A stretch of 64,000 nucleotides of DNA from Halorubrum laminariae (GCF_024494655.1 NZ_JANHDL010000001.1:545747-609746); one strand, 5' to 3'; positions 45,810 through 53,969 are shown, counted from the stretch's first letter. Numbers and translations are program-made. The notes: generated from the letters alone by a model not told the origin.

Positions 45810-47147
45810 TTACTGATTTGCGACAAAAAACTTCGCAACATTAACAGCTGCGTTTGCATCGGCGTGTTGGTTGTATTCACATTTATTACATTTGAAGTAC
45901 ACGCTCTGACGACTAGTTTCCTCGTCTTCACCACATCGAGAACATTCTTGACTCGTATAATATGGCTCAATTTTCATGACAGGAATGTCGTACACATCTG
46001 ATTTTTCTTCGATAAATTCCTGTAGGCGGCTATAAGACCATTCGTTGAATCTTCTCTTCTCTGCTCTATATTTTCCCAATCGATGTATTTCAGATAGTTC
46101 TTCAAGAACAATCACAACACTTCCAGGTGCATTCCGAGCAAATTCAACAATAGAATTTGCCACCTCATAGTCTACTTGGCGTTTGTAGCGTTGCCGCCGC
46201 TTTCGGGCGTCGTCCATCTGATTCCAAACTCCTGCTTTCTTGAATTCCCTTATTCGCTTACTAAACTGGTTCATATAGTGTTCCACTTGATCACCACTGC
46301 GATTGTACCAATCAAGAACATGATCTTCATCACAATCATATAGAGCAGCATATGCTAACTGATTCCGTCCCCGATCGACTCCAACAATATACCTTGCTTC
46401 GTCAGGATCGAACGTTCTCTGATATTTGGTTGCTATCTGAAATCGAAGATGGGCTGTAAATTGACGGTCATTGATCTTTTGGAGTGTAGATGTTGACAGC
46501 CTTTGTACCTTCCCTGGTAGATCAGCAGAGTCTATGTCTCTAAAAGTGACTCCAGAGATACGTTGCCGACTAGATTTCTTATCAGGAACTGCTTCAGGTG
46601 ATGGAAGATAATCAGTATGATAGGACTCTTCGCTAGTTTCAAGAGGTAGAGCAACCCGTCCTCGACCTGTTCTAATATTTAAATAAAAACAACCATCATC
46701 ATGAAAAATATGGGTATATTTTCGTGGAACTGCGAGAGTATCAGCACGGTTCGCTTCAGGTGGAGAAGCATTCGTTTCTTTCCTAAATTCACGATAATTT
46801 TGATTTACAATCCGAATTGCGTACCCTACCTGTAACCTTGGGATTTGGATATCACCACGATCCGTAATCTGACCGCTAAGCTCACTTTGGTCAGAAATTG
46901 TGAAATCAAATGGGTCATGGTTTTGGAAATACTGACATGCCTCAGATCTCGCATACCGGTATTCTTTCATAGCACGGTTGAGTTTTCCTGTCTTTTTCGT
47001 AGTCAGTGTTGGTATATGGAATATAATAGTCCGTGTATACGTATCTCGTTCCTCTGGAGGCGGTTGCGCAAAAGCCCCGAACCGTTGAATGGAGGCTTGT
47101 TTATTAGACATGAGTAATAATAGCTGGGCAAACGATTTATGCTTCAT
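45810..47147 (-). CDS. Divergent TnpB-like protein (IS200/IS605 OrfB, RNA-guided nuclease fold)
   Basis: 445 residues. RuvC-like residues: Asp in YIVGVDRGRNQLAYAALYD, Glu in SVVIVLEELSEIH, and Asp in HADANAAVNVAKF near the C-terminus. Before the last comes a zinc ribbon (CSRCGED...FKCNKCEYN). So all three catalytic acids and the ribbon are intact. The N-terminal half (TIIFHIPTLTTKKTGKLNRA) is diverged from the other tnpB of this window. Base use is foreign: one counted line (46081-46140) is 42 % GC against 68 % in a line of rpoB'. No tnpA and no clear element ends; it lies between tRNA-Phe and a second copy of that tRNA's tail. Known TnpB proteins are omega-RNA-guided endonucleases; whether this one moves itself, cuts, or was recruited is open. 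Confidence 0.8.
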   Translation of the reverse strand: MKHKSFAQLLLLMSNKQASIQRFGAFAQPPPEERDTYTRTIIFHIPTLTTKKTGKLNRAMKEYRYARSEACQYFQNHDPFDFTISDQSELSGQITDRGDIQIPRLQVGYAIRIVNQNYREFRKETNASPPEANRADTLAVPRKYTHIFHDDGCFYLNIRTGRGRVALPLETSEESYHTDYLPSPEAVPDKKSSRQRISGVTFRDIDSADLPGKVQRLSTSTLQKINDRQFTAHLRFQIATKYQRTFDPDEARYIVGVDRGRNQLAYAALYDCDEDHVLDWYNRSGDQVEHYMNQFSKRIREFKKAGVWNQMDDARKRRQRYKRQVDYEVANSIVEFARNAPGSVVIVLEELSEIHRLGKYRAEKRRFNEWSYSRLQEFIEEKSDVYDIPVMKIEPYYTSQECSRCGEDEETSRQSVYFKCNKCEYNQHADANAAVNVAKFFVANQ

Positions 47148-47199
47148 GCCCCGAAATCAGTAAGTGGTGTATGATGCAGCGAGGGAACTCGTTGCTATA

Positions 47200-47433
47200 G
47201 TGTCTCGCGGTCAAAGTGCCGAAAAAGTCCTTTTTATGGGCACGAGACACGCGCCGCTCTCACACGGCGCTTAAGCATCCGCCATCCGCTGTAGTAAGCA
47301 CCTAAAAGATGAGGCAGCGGGAAAAGGCATGTTCGTTACGTCCAAGAGGCGTAACGGCAGATACCGTGATGACGTCGTCCTGTGAGGGGCTGACAGACGC
47401 GAGCAAGCGATGTAAACACCTGCCACCGGTGTT
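47200..47433. ncRNA. Candidate structured RNA, five consecutive hairpins
   Basis: Non-coding stretch upstream of the TnpB-like gene. H1: 47200-47206 pairs with 47244-47250, inner GTGCC 47216-47220 with GGCAC 47239-47243, and an AAAAA/TTTTT tip. H2: 47251-47256 with 47265-47270. H3: 47286-47291 with 47315-47320. H4: 47334-47340 with 47350-47356 (7 bp). H5: 47415-47420 with 47428-47433. A GTGATGA (47366-47372) followed by CTGA (47390-47393) recalls box C/D elements, though the spacing is short. It does not look like SRP RNA or RNase P RNA. Strand undecided; TTTTTATGG at 47231-47239 could be a plus-strand TATA box. Confidence 0.4.
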
Positions 47434-47575
47434 GCACACTGGAATCTCATGAAAATGGAGATTATTGCTGGGGTGTTGTGAGTACCCGACAGCGTAGTCT
47501 ACAAATGATTAGTAGAATATAATTCAGATCCATGATTGACAAATACAACTCAGTACCTCACGGAGGCGCTATAAG

Positions 47576-47653
47576 CGATTTGAGCAGGCGAGTCGCAGCG
47601 ACCGAGCGAAGTGAGGTCGACCGTCTCGACGAGTTCAAATCGGGGAGCGGCAT
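47576..47653. repeat. Second tRNA-Phe tail copy with inverted fragment
   Basis: GTTCAAATCGGGGAGCGGCA plus T (47633-47653) equals the tRNA-Phe 3' end (45610-45631) but for one missing G. An inverted CGATTTGA (47576-47583) faces TCAAATCG (47635-47642). Between them is a GTCGCAGCGACCGAGCGAAG-type run as in the other modules. Either the distal att site of a 2-kb island beginning at tRNA-Phe, or another tail module. Confidence 0.6.
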
Positions 47654-47712
47654 GTCTTTTCTGTGCGGACTACGTTCGACAGTGACAAGTAAACTATCCC
47701 GCCCTGCTTCGC

Positions 47713-48005
47713 TTACCTCATACGAGGTTCACTCGTTGAGGGTGGGGCTTCATCGAGTGTCAGGAATCCCGCGACGCCCGCGAGGGGGATCGGCGTGCCG
47801 ACGAGAATCACGACCGCCACGCCCGAAGAACACTGCTGTCCATGTCGCGCCACGACGCGGCGAGGAACGCGACGAGTAGGACGCTCATGACGACGTGGGC
47901 GACGAAGAGAACGTGCGTCGAGACGATATCGAGGACCGTCACGGCGGCGACTGCCCACGCGGCGGGAACGAGTAGCGCCGGACCGTTCTCGCGTAGGGAC
48001 CGGAA
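47713..48005 (-). pseudogene. Remnant of a haloarchaeal membrane protein, cut by an IS and frameshifted
   Basis: From the element end at about 48006 the minus strand reads FRSLRENGPALLVPAAWAVA and on through two membrane helices (VLFVAHVVMSVLLVAFLAAS) to a TGA at 47808-47810. The next frame then continues the same type of sequence with VILVGTPIPLAGVAGFLTLD to a stop at 47713. So a small multi-helix membrane protein has lost its N-terminus at the IS and carries a frameshift around 47810-47830. Family not identified. Confidence 0.55.
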
Positions 48006-48070
48006 CGTGACATCCTCCCCGGCGTAAACACCGGGGCTTCCCCTACGAGGGGAATCCGGTTTGGCAGGTT

Positions 48071-49306
48071 TCAGTCCGAGTACGCCGAGAGCGTCATCTG
48101 TCCGGTTCTCGGACTCGTCTCTCGGTGGACTGTGGCGGTGTCACGACCGCTCCCATCCTGTGGCGAGTCATTGCGTCCGGGTTCCCAACGGACGCTCTCT
48201 CCCCACGGGTCTACACGGTCGGCGATGTTCGCCGCCGCGTTGATGTCTGCTTGGAACTCCGATATGTGGCAGTCGTTGTGTGGACACACGAACTCCGCTT
48301 GCTGGTTCCGCCGACCGAGACGACCGCATGCGTGGCACGTCTTCGAGGTGTACGCCGCGTTGACGAACTCAACGTGAATCCCTGCCTCGGTCGCTTTGTC
48401 TTCGATTCGGCCCTGTAGCCGGGCGAACGCCCACGCATGAAGCCGTCTGTTCATGAACTTCCCGTAGTCGAGGTTTTCACGGATATACGACAGATCTTCG
48501 AGAACGATAACTGAGTTCTCGAAAGAGCGGGCGTATTCGATGGCCTGCCGAGACGCTTTCTCGACAATATCCGTCAGGGCGTTTTGGTAGTGGTCGAATC
48601 GTTCATCCACACGCCACTCGGCGGCGTCTTTCGACTGGAGCCGCCGGAGCGTGGTGAACATCTCCTTGCGGAGGTGTCGCGCTCGACTGCCGCTGACGAG
48701 CATCGGTTTCCGTGGTGCGTCGCGTTTGAGGGCACAGCCCGTAATCAACGCGCTCTCACCGACATCGAAACCGATGTACGTCGGATCGCTTACCTCAGTC
48801 GGTTCCTCGACTGGGTATTCAACGGTGACGTGTAACTCCCACGACGTGCGGTGTTGCTGGAGCCGCAACTCGCCTGCTGTCGCATCTCCGTCAAGCAGGT
48901 CGAACCACAGCGATTCTTGTGTGGGATTGATCTGAAGTGGAATCCAGAAGTTCGTCCCACGACCGGGTTGCGGGACCTCCCACACGAAACTGTATTCGCG
49001 CTCCTCAGAGTAATCGAACGTCGCGGCCCGGTTAACGAGTCGGAGCGGATGCTCGTCGTCTAACTCCTCAGCGTTGTACGTGTTGCGGAGTTTCGGCACG
49101 TAGGACTTGAGCGCGTCTTTGGCTTGGTACGGCAAATCGTAGGGTGTCACAATGTCGTTGACGGCAGACATTGTCTCCGCCCGATTGTCGAAGGCGTCGT
49201 GGAGTGCAGTTCGGTAGGTGTCCAAGAGTCGTTGTAGGCGTTGCTCTTTGCCCGTGGTGGGCGTGGCGAGCGTGGCCTGTAGCGTCTTCGTCACCGTGTC
49301 GGACAC
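48071..49306 (-). CDS. tnpB: TnpB, IS200/IS605 OrfB family
   Basis: 411 residues, GC content like the chromosome. Catalytic Asp in TYIGFDVGESALITGCAL, Glu in SVIVLEDLSYIRENLDYG, last Asp in FQADINAAANIAD. Zinc ribbon CHACGRLG...FVCPHNDC. N-terminal TLQATLATPTTGKEQRLQRL and RNTYNAEELDD are typical of haloarchaeal OrfB. All motifs intact, so it should be an active omega-RNA-guided nuclease; the RNA is expected to come from the hairpins just past its stop codon (48010-48070). The C-terminal 50 residues (WEPGRNDSPQDGSG) are a loose tail. Confidence 0.92.
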   Translation of the reverse strand: MSDTVTKTLQATLATPTTGKEQRLQRLLDTYRTALHDAFDNRAETMSAVNDIVTPYDLPYQAKDALKSYVPKLRNTYNAEELDDEHPLRLVNRAATFDYSEEREYSFVWEVPQPGRGTNFWIPLQINPTQESLWFDLLDGDATAGELRLQQHRTSWELHVTVEYPVEEPTEVSDPTYIGFDVGESALITGCALKRDAPRKPMLVSGSRARHLRKEMFTTLRRLQSKDAAEWRVDERFDHYQNALTDIVEKASRQAIEYARSFENSVIVLEDLSYIRENLDYGKFMNRRLHAWAFARLQGRIEDKATEAGIHVEFVNAAYTSKTCHACGRLGRRNQQAEFVCPHNDCHISEFQADINAAANIADRVDPWGESVRWEPGRNDSPQDGSGRDTATVHRETSPRTGQMTLSAYSD

Positions 49307-49360
49307 AGTGTTATAATAGTATTAGTCATATTTAACACCGTCGGTCACAAACCATAAGAC

Positions 49361-49498
49361 GTGAAGAACATCAATATCGAGGTAGACGAGGAACAGTACG
49401 AGTCGCTAAAAGAGACGAAGAAGCGTCACGGCCTAATGTGGCGTGGGATGCTACTCCACGCACAGCGGGAGTTGGATTCCGGCATGGACACCGAGTAG
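49361..49498 (+). CDS. 45-residue ribbon-helix-helix-like protein divergent from tnpB
   Basis: GTG 49361 to TAG 49498: MKNINIEVDEEQYESLKETK then KRHGLMWRGMLLHAQRELDS. A beta strand with alternating residues followed by two helices fits a minimal CopG-type or antitoxin-like DNA binder. It starts 54 nt from the tnpB start in the opposite direction, so both promoters share that AT-rich gap (TTATAATAGTATTAG). I recall similar small ORFs next to haloarchaeal tnpB elements; a role in controlling tnpB is an inference. Confidence 0.65.
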   Translation: MKNINIEVDEEQYESLKETKKRHGLMWRGMLLHAQRELDSGMDTE

Positions 49499-49551
49499 CA
49501 GTCACTCAGTACTGTGTCGCATTCCCTCCCGGCCTGAAGGCCGGGATTCCC

Positions 49552-49805
49552 TGCTTGAATTAAGATGGAGCCGGTTCACGCCGGGCGAGAATACACGTTT
49601 GGATCGAACGCCCGGCTCGACGGCGAATCGTCGATTCGTTTTCACGACGGAACCGACGGATCGGCCGATCTGTCGCGATATCTGTCGAGAGACAGTCGCT
49701 ATACGCTGGTATCGGTGTCGAGATGGAATCCTCATATCCGCCGATAGTCGTGGTAACTGTACACTCGCAACTGTTATGCCGCGAGCGGCCGTATTTTCAT
49801 GTGCA
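49552..49805. other. Intergenic region right of the IS element
   Basis: About 250 nt without a supported gene. The frame of the cold-shock gene stays open upstream as far as 49443, but reads nothing family-like. The N-terminal part of the membrane protein broken at 48005 was looked for here on the minus strand and not found. Confidence 0.4.
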
Positions 49806-50000
49806 ATGGCGACCGGAAAGGTTGATTTCTTCAACGACACTGGCGGCTACGGATTTATCGAGACTGACGACGCAGACGACGACGTGTTCTTCCACATGGA
49901 AGACGTCGGCGGCCCCGACCTCGAAGAGGGACAAGAAGTCGAATTCGACATCGAGTCCTCCGACAAGGGCCCGCGCGCGTCCAACGTCGTTCGGCAGTAA
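49806..50000 (+). CDS. cspA: Cold-shock domain protein
   Basis: 64 residues: MATGKVDFFNDTGGYGFIET carries RNP1 (GYGFIE) and VFFHMEDV carries RNP2 (VFFH). Small OB-fold RNA/DNA chaperone, full length for the family. ATG 49806 is the family's usual start. Haloarchaea often have several copies. Confidence 0.95.
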   Translation: MATGKVDFFNDTGGYGFIETDDADDDVFFHMEDVGGPDLEEGQEVEFDIESSDKGPRASNVVRQ

Positions 50001-50137
50001 GCCGATACCGATTAAGGCGGGTCGGTCCGGCTGACGCCGAACACGGCTCTGACACGCAATACTGAAACTTTCTGCCCGCGCTGCGGACCTCGTCCGTTGC
50101 GGGTCGTTATCTACGCTCCGAGCGACGGCGACACAAT

Positions 50138-50452
50138 CTAGATGTGTTGGCCCCACAGCCCGCGCCCCTTCGTCACCTCGATGTCGCCCTCGACGCGGGC
50201 CTGACAGGCGAGGCGCACGTCGTGGCTCGGGTGGTGCGGAGGGAGCCAGAGTCGGGCTTTCTCCTTGCGGCCCGACTCGCTGACATCACCCTCGATTTTG
50301 ACCGCGCACGTGCCACACGAGCCCATTCCGCGGCAGTTAAGTTTCTCAGATTTGCCGTTGTACACGGAGAGACCCGCCTCCGCCAGCACGTCGCGCAAGA
50401 TGGCTCCCTTCTCGCACTCGATCTCCTCGCCTTGGTAGGATACGGTCGGCAT
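50138..50452 (-). CDS. [2Fe-2S] ferredoxin
   Basis: 104 residues from ATG 50452. Plant-type cluster motif LNCRGMGSCGTCAV (Cys spacing C-x5-C-x2-C) with the fourth Cys in VRLACQARVEG. No halophilic N-terminal insertion, so it is not the main haloarchaeal ferredoxin but a smaller relative. Electron carrier; partner unknown. Confidence 0.88.
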   Translation of the reverse strand: MPTVSYQGEEIECEKGAILRDVLAEAGLSVYNGKSEKLNCRGMGSCGTCAVKIEGDVSESGRKEKARLWLPPHHPSHDVRLACQARVEGDIEVTKGRGLWGQHI

Positions 50453-50641
50453 AGACGGGTAGTGATACGAGAGCAACCCACAAAGAGTCTGTGTCGCGTC
50501 GACCGATCGACGGAACGGTTCGCGTCACCAGCCTGAACCGGGGGGAGGAAGACGGGGCGGTCGCTCGGCTCGGAACCGTGTGCCGATCGTCAGACACTGG
50601 ACGGGGCGTTTTTTACTCTTCGGCACCGCAGAGGTGGCATA

Positions 50642-51727
50642 ATGGGACTCAGGTGTCTGCTCGGACACGACTTCAGCGAACCCGAACTACAGCGCGACCG
50701 AGAGGAAGACGGAAACGAGGTCGTCACGACCGTCACCGAGGTGAAGACCTGCGCTCGGTGCGGCGAGACGCAAGTCGTCAGCGAAAACACCGAGGTCACG
50801 ACGATGGAGCAGTTGGCCGAGGAAGCTGCCGTCGGTGCCGAGACGACCACGCCGGAGGCCAAGGCGGATGAGACGGCAGGTCCCGGTTCCGCGCCCGATG
50901 AGATCGCCGAATCGAAGCCCGCCGAGTCGAGCGGAACCGTCGCGCTCGCCGACACCGACGCGGCCGAAGAGGACGCAGTGATCATCGACGAAGGGCCGAC
51001 CGACACGAGCGGCAGCGGCGAATCGACCGCCGATACGGTGGCGGAGACCGCGGGCGCGGACGACGCTGCCGACGACGCTACCGACGACGGGGGTGCAGAA
51101 CTGCTCGACGAGGGGGAAAAGGAGGACGGCGACGGGTCACTCGGGGGCGACGGCGAGTACGCGGCGTACCCCGACACGGAAACCGCAGAGGCGTCGACGG
51201 CCGACGAGGGAGTAGAAGAGGCCGACGACGGAGTAATTCTCGACGAAGCGGGTGACGAAGACGGTGACAGGGAGCGAGGCGCGTGGCCGGCGGTCGACGA
51301 GACCCAAGCGGCGGGTGAAGAGCCGACACCGTGGCCCGAGCAACGAGGAGAAGACGAGGGGTTCAGCGCAGAGATCGACGAGGGTGACGCAGACGGGAGC
51401 GTCGAGTTCGGCGGCGGGCTCACTCCGGAGGCAGCCGAGACGGAAGCAGACGAGGACGTCGAGTACGTGACTGCCCCAGAACGAGATGAGACGAGCGGTG
51501 CGGGCAAAGCGGGCGGAGCAGACAGTAGGGACCGATCCGCGGCCGACGAGGGAATGCCGATCACCCGTGGCGCGAGTCCGAACCTCGGGACGGCGAGCGA
51601 CGAGGTGACGACGGAGTACTACTGTCCCGAGTGCGAGATGACGCGGTCCGCCGATGGCAACTCCATGCGGGCGGGCGACATCTGTCCCGAGTGCAAGCGC
51701 GGCTACGTCGACGAGCGACCAATCTGA
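50642..51727 (+). CDS. Haloarchaeal protein with N- and C-terminal zinc ribbons joined by a long acidic linker (DUF7093-like)
   Basis: 361 residues. N-terminus MGLRCLLGHDFSEPELQRDR with a zinc pair (CLLGH...CARCGETQVV, residues 5-45). Residues 50-320 are an almost pure Asp/Glu/Ala/Gly linker. The C-terminus has a second ribbon, YYCPECEMTRSADGNSMRAG then DICPECKRGYVDE. Full-length members keep both ends while the linker varies. Function unknown; the shape suggests a tether between two zinc-binding interaction modules. Confidence 0.7.
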   Translation: MGLRCLLGHDFSEPELQRDREEDGNEVVTTVTEVKTCARCGETQVVSENTEVTTMEQLAEEAAVGAETTTPEAKADETAGPGSAPDEIAESKPAESSGTVALADTDAAEEDAVIIDEGPTDTSGSGESTADTVAETAGADDAADDATDDGGAELLDEGEKEDGDGSLGGDGEYAAYPDTETAEASTADEGVEEADDGVILDEAGDEDGDRERGAWPAVDETQAAGEEPTPWPEQRGEDEGFSAEIDEGDADGSVEFGGGLTPEAAETEADEDVEYVTAPERDETSGAGKAGGADSRDRSAADEGMPITRGASPNLGTASDEVTTEYYCPECEMTRSADGNSMRAGDICPECKRGYVDERPI

Positions 51728-51815
51728 CCGATCGACGTTCCGTGGAGAGGGGGCTCAACGGCGGCGAAATCCCGTGACGAAACTGGTTTACGCACCCCAA
51801 TCGAACGGTGGCGAT

Positions 51816-52199
51816 ATGAAGGAGTACAAGATGCGACGCGGCGAGCATCTCGGAGACCGCATGCCCGATCTGAAGGGCTCGATCGAGGAGTACTTCGGCA
51901 CGGTCAGTGGCACCGAAGAGTGGGAGGGTCACGAGCTGTACGTCGTCGAAGACCCCGACAATCCCGTGTTCGAGCGTATCGTCGCCGGCGCGGCCGAGTA
52001 CGGGAGTAAGAAAGACAAGCTCGCGGTCCACTTCGAGGAGCGTCCCGCAGAAGACGTCATCGCCGAGGGGGACGCCGACGCCGCGGCCGACGCCGTCGAC
52101 GCGAAAAACGAGTTTCTGCTGGAGGCCACCGGCCGCGACGCGAAGTCACGGCGCAAATCGCTGAAGCGCGAAGTCGAAGACGACGCGCCGGACTACTGA
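51816..52199 (+). CDS. DUF5611-like conserved haloarchaeal protein
   Basis: 127 residues from ATG 51816. MKEYKMRRGEHLGDRMPDLK at the start, then EYFGTVSGTEEWEGHELYVV and a basic C-terminal helix (KSRRKSLKREVED). Alpha/beta, soluble, no enzyme motif seen. The family name is from memory. Confidence 0.7.
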   Translation: MKEYKMRRGEHLGDRMPDLKGSIEEYFGTVSGTEEWEGHELYVVEDPDNPVFERIVAGAAEYGSKKDKLAVHFEERPAEDVIAEGDADAAADAVDAKNEFLLEATGRDAKSRRKSLKREVEDDAPDY

Positions 52200-52392
52200 T
52201 CCACCGCATTCTCGACGTGGACAATCGACGATCGGATCTGTGCTTTTCTCGTAGTAGTTGACGGCGACAGACGTGAGCGTGCGCCGGTCGGAGCGTCGAG
52301 GGGAGTGCGCCGGGCGGGTCAGCACGTCGAGAGTAGAACCGACACGTCTCATCGCTGGAGGCACTGACCACCGATCGACTATCAGGATCGAT

Positions 52393-52408
52393 CGAATAAA
52401 TTTATTCG
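52393..52408. promoter_or_regulatory. Perfect 16-bp palindrome upstream of uspA
   Basis: CGAATAAATTTATTCG, perfect over all 16 bases, in an AT-rich promoter about 55-70 nt upstream of uspA. TTAAAATATA follows at about 52418-52427 as the TATA box, and AAGGAGGC at 52452-52459 is a strong ribosome site. The palindrome sits just upstream of the TATA box, where an archaeal activator, or a repressor of TBP/TFB loading, would bind. Confidence 0.6.
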
Positions 52409-52460
52409 GGACTGAGTTAAAATATACACCATTTAAGCCGATCGGGCTCCAAGGAGGCGT

Positions 52461-52919
52461 ATGAGTATCGAAACGGTGGTTCTGGCGGTCGGGACCGAAG
52501 ACGAGGAGCGGACAGAACGGCTCGCGCGCGAGGCCGTCTCCGTGGCCGAACCGGCGGATGCGGAGGTCGTGTTGACCCACGTGTTCGACGACGCGGAGTT
52601 CAAGCGCGTCCGGGCGAAACTCGGCGTCAACGAGGACAGCGAGGGGTCGACGCCGGACGCCGTCGCGGAACGGCACACCACGACGCGCGCACTCGCAAAG
52701 GCGCTCTCCGAAGCCGGCGTGCGCTACTCGGTTCGCGGGGCGGTCGGCGACCTCGCCGCGGAAGTCACAGAAACGGCGGGCAGAGTCGGCGCGGACCGGG
52801 TCGTCGTCGGTGGTCGCCAACGGTCGCCGACCGGAAAGGCCGTGTTCGGCAGCGTCGCACAGGACATCTTGCTCTCTGCGCCGTGTCCGGTGACGTTCGT
52901 TCGACAGACCGCGGCGTAG
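52461..52919 (+). CDS. Universal stress protein UspA family
   Basis: 152 residues, single Usp domain. Starts ETVVLAVGTEDEERTERLA; ends with VGADRVVVGGRQRSPTGKAVFGS and SAPCPVTFVRQ. The G-x2-G-x9-G(S/T)-type nucleotide loop reads GGRQRSPTGKAVFGSV, so ATP binding is plausible. Role unknown; haloarchaea hold dozens of such proteins. Confidence 0.92.
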   Translation: MSIETVVLAVGTEDEERTERLAREAVSVAEPADAEVVLTHVFDDAEFKRVRAKLGVNEDSEGSTPDAVAERHTTTRALAKALSEAGVRYSVRGAVGDLAAEVTETAGRVGADRVVVGGRQRSPTGKAVFGSVAQDILLSAPCPVTFVRQTAA

Positions 52920-52991
52920 ATCGGCGCGTCGAGACACCGCGAATCCGCAGAAGCGTCCCGCTTAAGTGATACCGGTTCGCCCGTTTAGCCG

Positions 52992-53969
52992 ATGTACTAC
53001 GTGGGCGTCGACCTCGGGGCGACGAACGTCCGGGCGGTCGTCGGCGACGAGTCGGCGACTGTGCTCGGGAGCGACTCGCAGGGAACGCCCCGCGGACCGA
53101 ACGGTATCGCCGTGACCGAGGCGGTGTTGAGCGTCGTCCGCGGCGCGTGCGCGGACGCAAACGTCGATCCGACGACGGTGACGGCGGCCGGCATCGGCTC
53201 GATCGGTCCGCTCGACCTCGCCGCCGGCGTGGTCCAGGGTCCGGCGAACCTCCCGGACACCGTCGAGCGCATCCCGCTCGTCGGGCCGATCTCACAGCTT
53301 TTGGACACCGACGAGGTGTACCTCCACAACGACACGATCGCGGGCGTCATCGGGGAGCGGTTCCACGCCGACCGCAACCCGGACGACATGGTGTACCTCA
53401 CGATATCGTCCGGTATCGGCGCGGGCGTCGCCGTCGACGGCAACGTGCTCTCCGGGTGGGACGGCAACGCCGGCGAAGTCGGCCACATGACCGTCGACCC
53501 CCACGGCTTCATGACCTGCGGCTGCGGGCTCGACGGCCACTGGGAAGGATACTGTTCGGGCAACAACATCCCGGAGTACGCGCGCGAACTGCACGAAGAA
53601 GATCCGGTCGAGACGGTGCTCCCGGTCGAGGACCCCGACTTCTCCGCGATCGACGTGTTCGAAGCCGCGGGCGAGGACACCTTCGCCGACCACGTGATCG
53701 ACCAGATCGCCCACTGGAACGCCATGGGCATCGCGAACGTCATCCACGCGTACGCCCCTATCGTCGTGAGTGTCGGCGGTGCAGTCGCGCTCAACAACCC
53801 CGACCTCGTCCTGGGTCCCGTCCGAGAGAAGCTCGCGGATATGGTGTTCATCAACGTCCCCGAGATCAGGCTGACCGCGCTCGGCGACGAAGTCGTGGTC
53901 AAGGGTGCGCTCGCGAGCGCGCTCACGGCCGGCACCGGCGACCGCTCTCGAGTGGAGAACCCACCGTAG
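52992..53969 (+). CDS. ROK-family sugar kinase (glucokinase-like)
   Basis: 325 residues. Phosphate-binding YYVGVDLGATNVRAVVGD at the N-terminus, catalytic LHNDTIAGVIGE Asp, and ISSGIGAGVAVDG. The ROK zinc site reads GHMTVDPHG...CGCGLDGHWEGYCSG, with the last Cys of CxCGxxGC replaced by His, a variant I associate with archaeal members. C-terminal VVSVGGAVALNN is the second nucleotide loop. Most likely phosphorylates glucose or a related sugar. Confidence 0.87.
   Translation: MYYVGVDLGATNVRAVVGDESATVLGSDSQGTPRGPNGIAVTEAVLSVVRGACADANVDPTTVTAAGIGSIGPLDLAAGVVQGPANLPDTVERIPLVGPISQLLDTDEVYLHNDTIAGVIGERFHADRNPDDMVYLTISSGIGAGVAVDGNVLSGWDGNAGEVGHMTVDPHGFMTCGCGLDGHWEGYCSGNNIPEYARELHEEDPVETVLPVEDPDFSAIDVFEAAGEDTFADHVIDQIAHWNAMGIANVIHAYAPIVVSVGGAVALNNPDLVLGPVREKLADMVFINVPEIRLTALGDEVVVKGALASALTAGTGDRSRVENPP

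Larger units (their letters stand above)
48011..49551 (-). mobile_element. IS1341-type (tnpB-only IS200/IS605) element
   Basis: Contains tnpB (48071-49306) and a divergent 45-codon ORF (49361-49498), no tnpA. The end next to the tnpB stop has CCCCGG 48017-48022 paired with CCGGGG 48031-48036 and a second CCCC/GGGG hairpin at 48040-48052. On the tnpB strand it reads GCCGGGGAGGATGTCAC, the classic right end where the guide RNA would finish. The far side has a 7-bp hairpin 49528-49534 with 49539-49545 whose flanks (GGGAGGGAATGCGAC on the tnpB strand) resemble the right end, as expected for IS605 ends that carry same-strand hairpins. It could instead be a right end left by a lost neighbour element. 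Insertion broke the membrane-protein gene at 48005. Confidence 0.7.

Noticed and set aside
47200..47433. SRP 7S RNA or RNase P RNA
   Set aside because: No GAGGAAAGTC or ACAGAA-type RNase P motifs and no SRP helix 8 pattern were found; the length is also too short.
49443..49805. In-frame N-terminal extension of the cold-shock protein
   Set aside because: It would add over 120 residues with no similarity to the family, and part of it overlaps the IS end.
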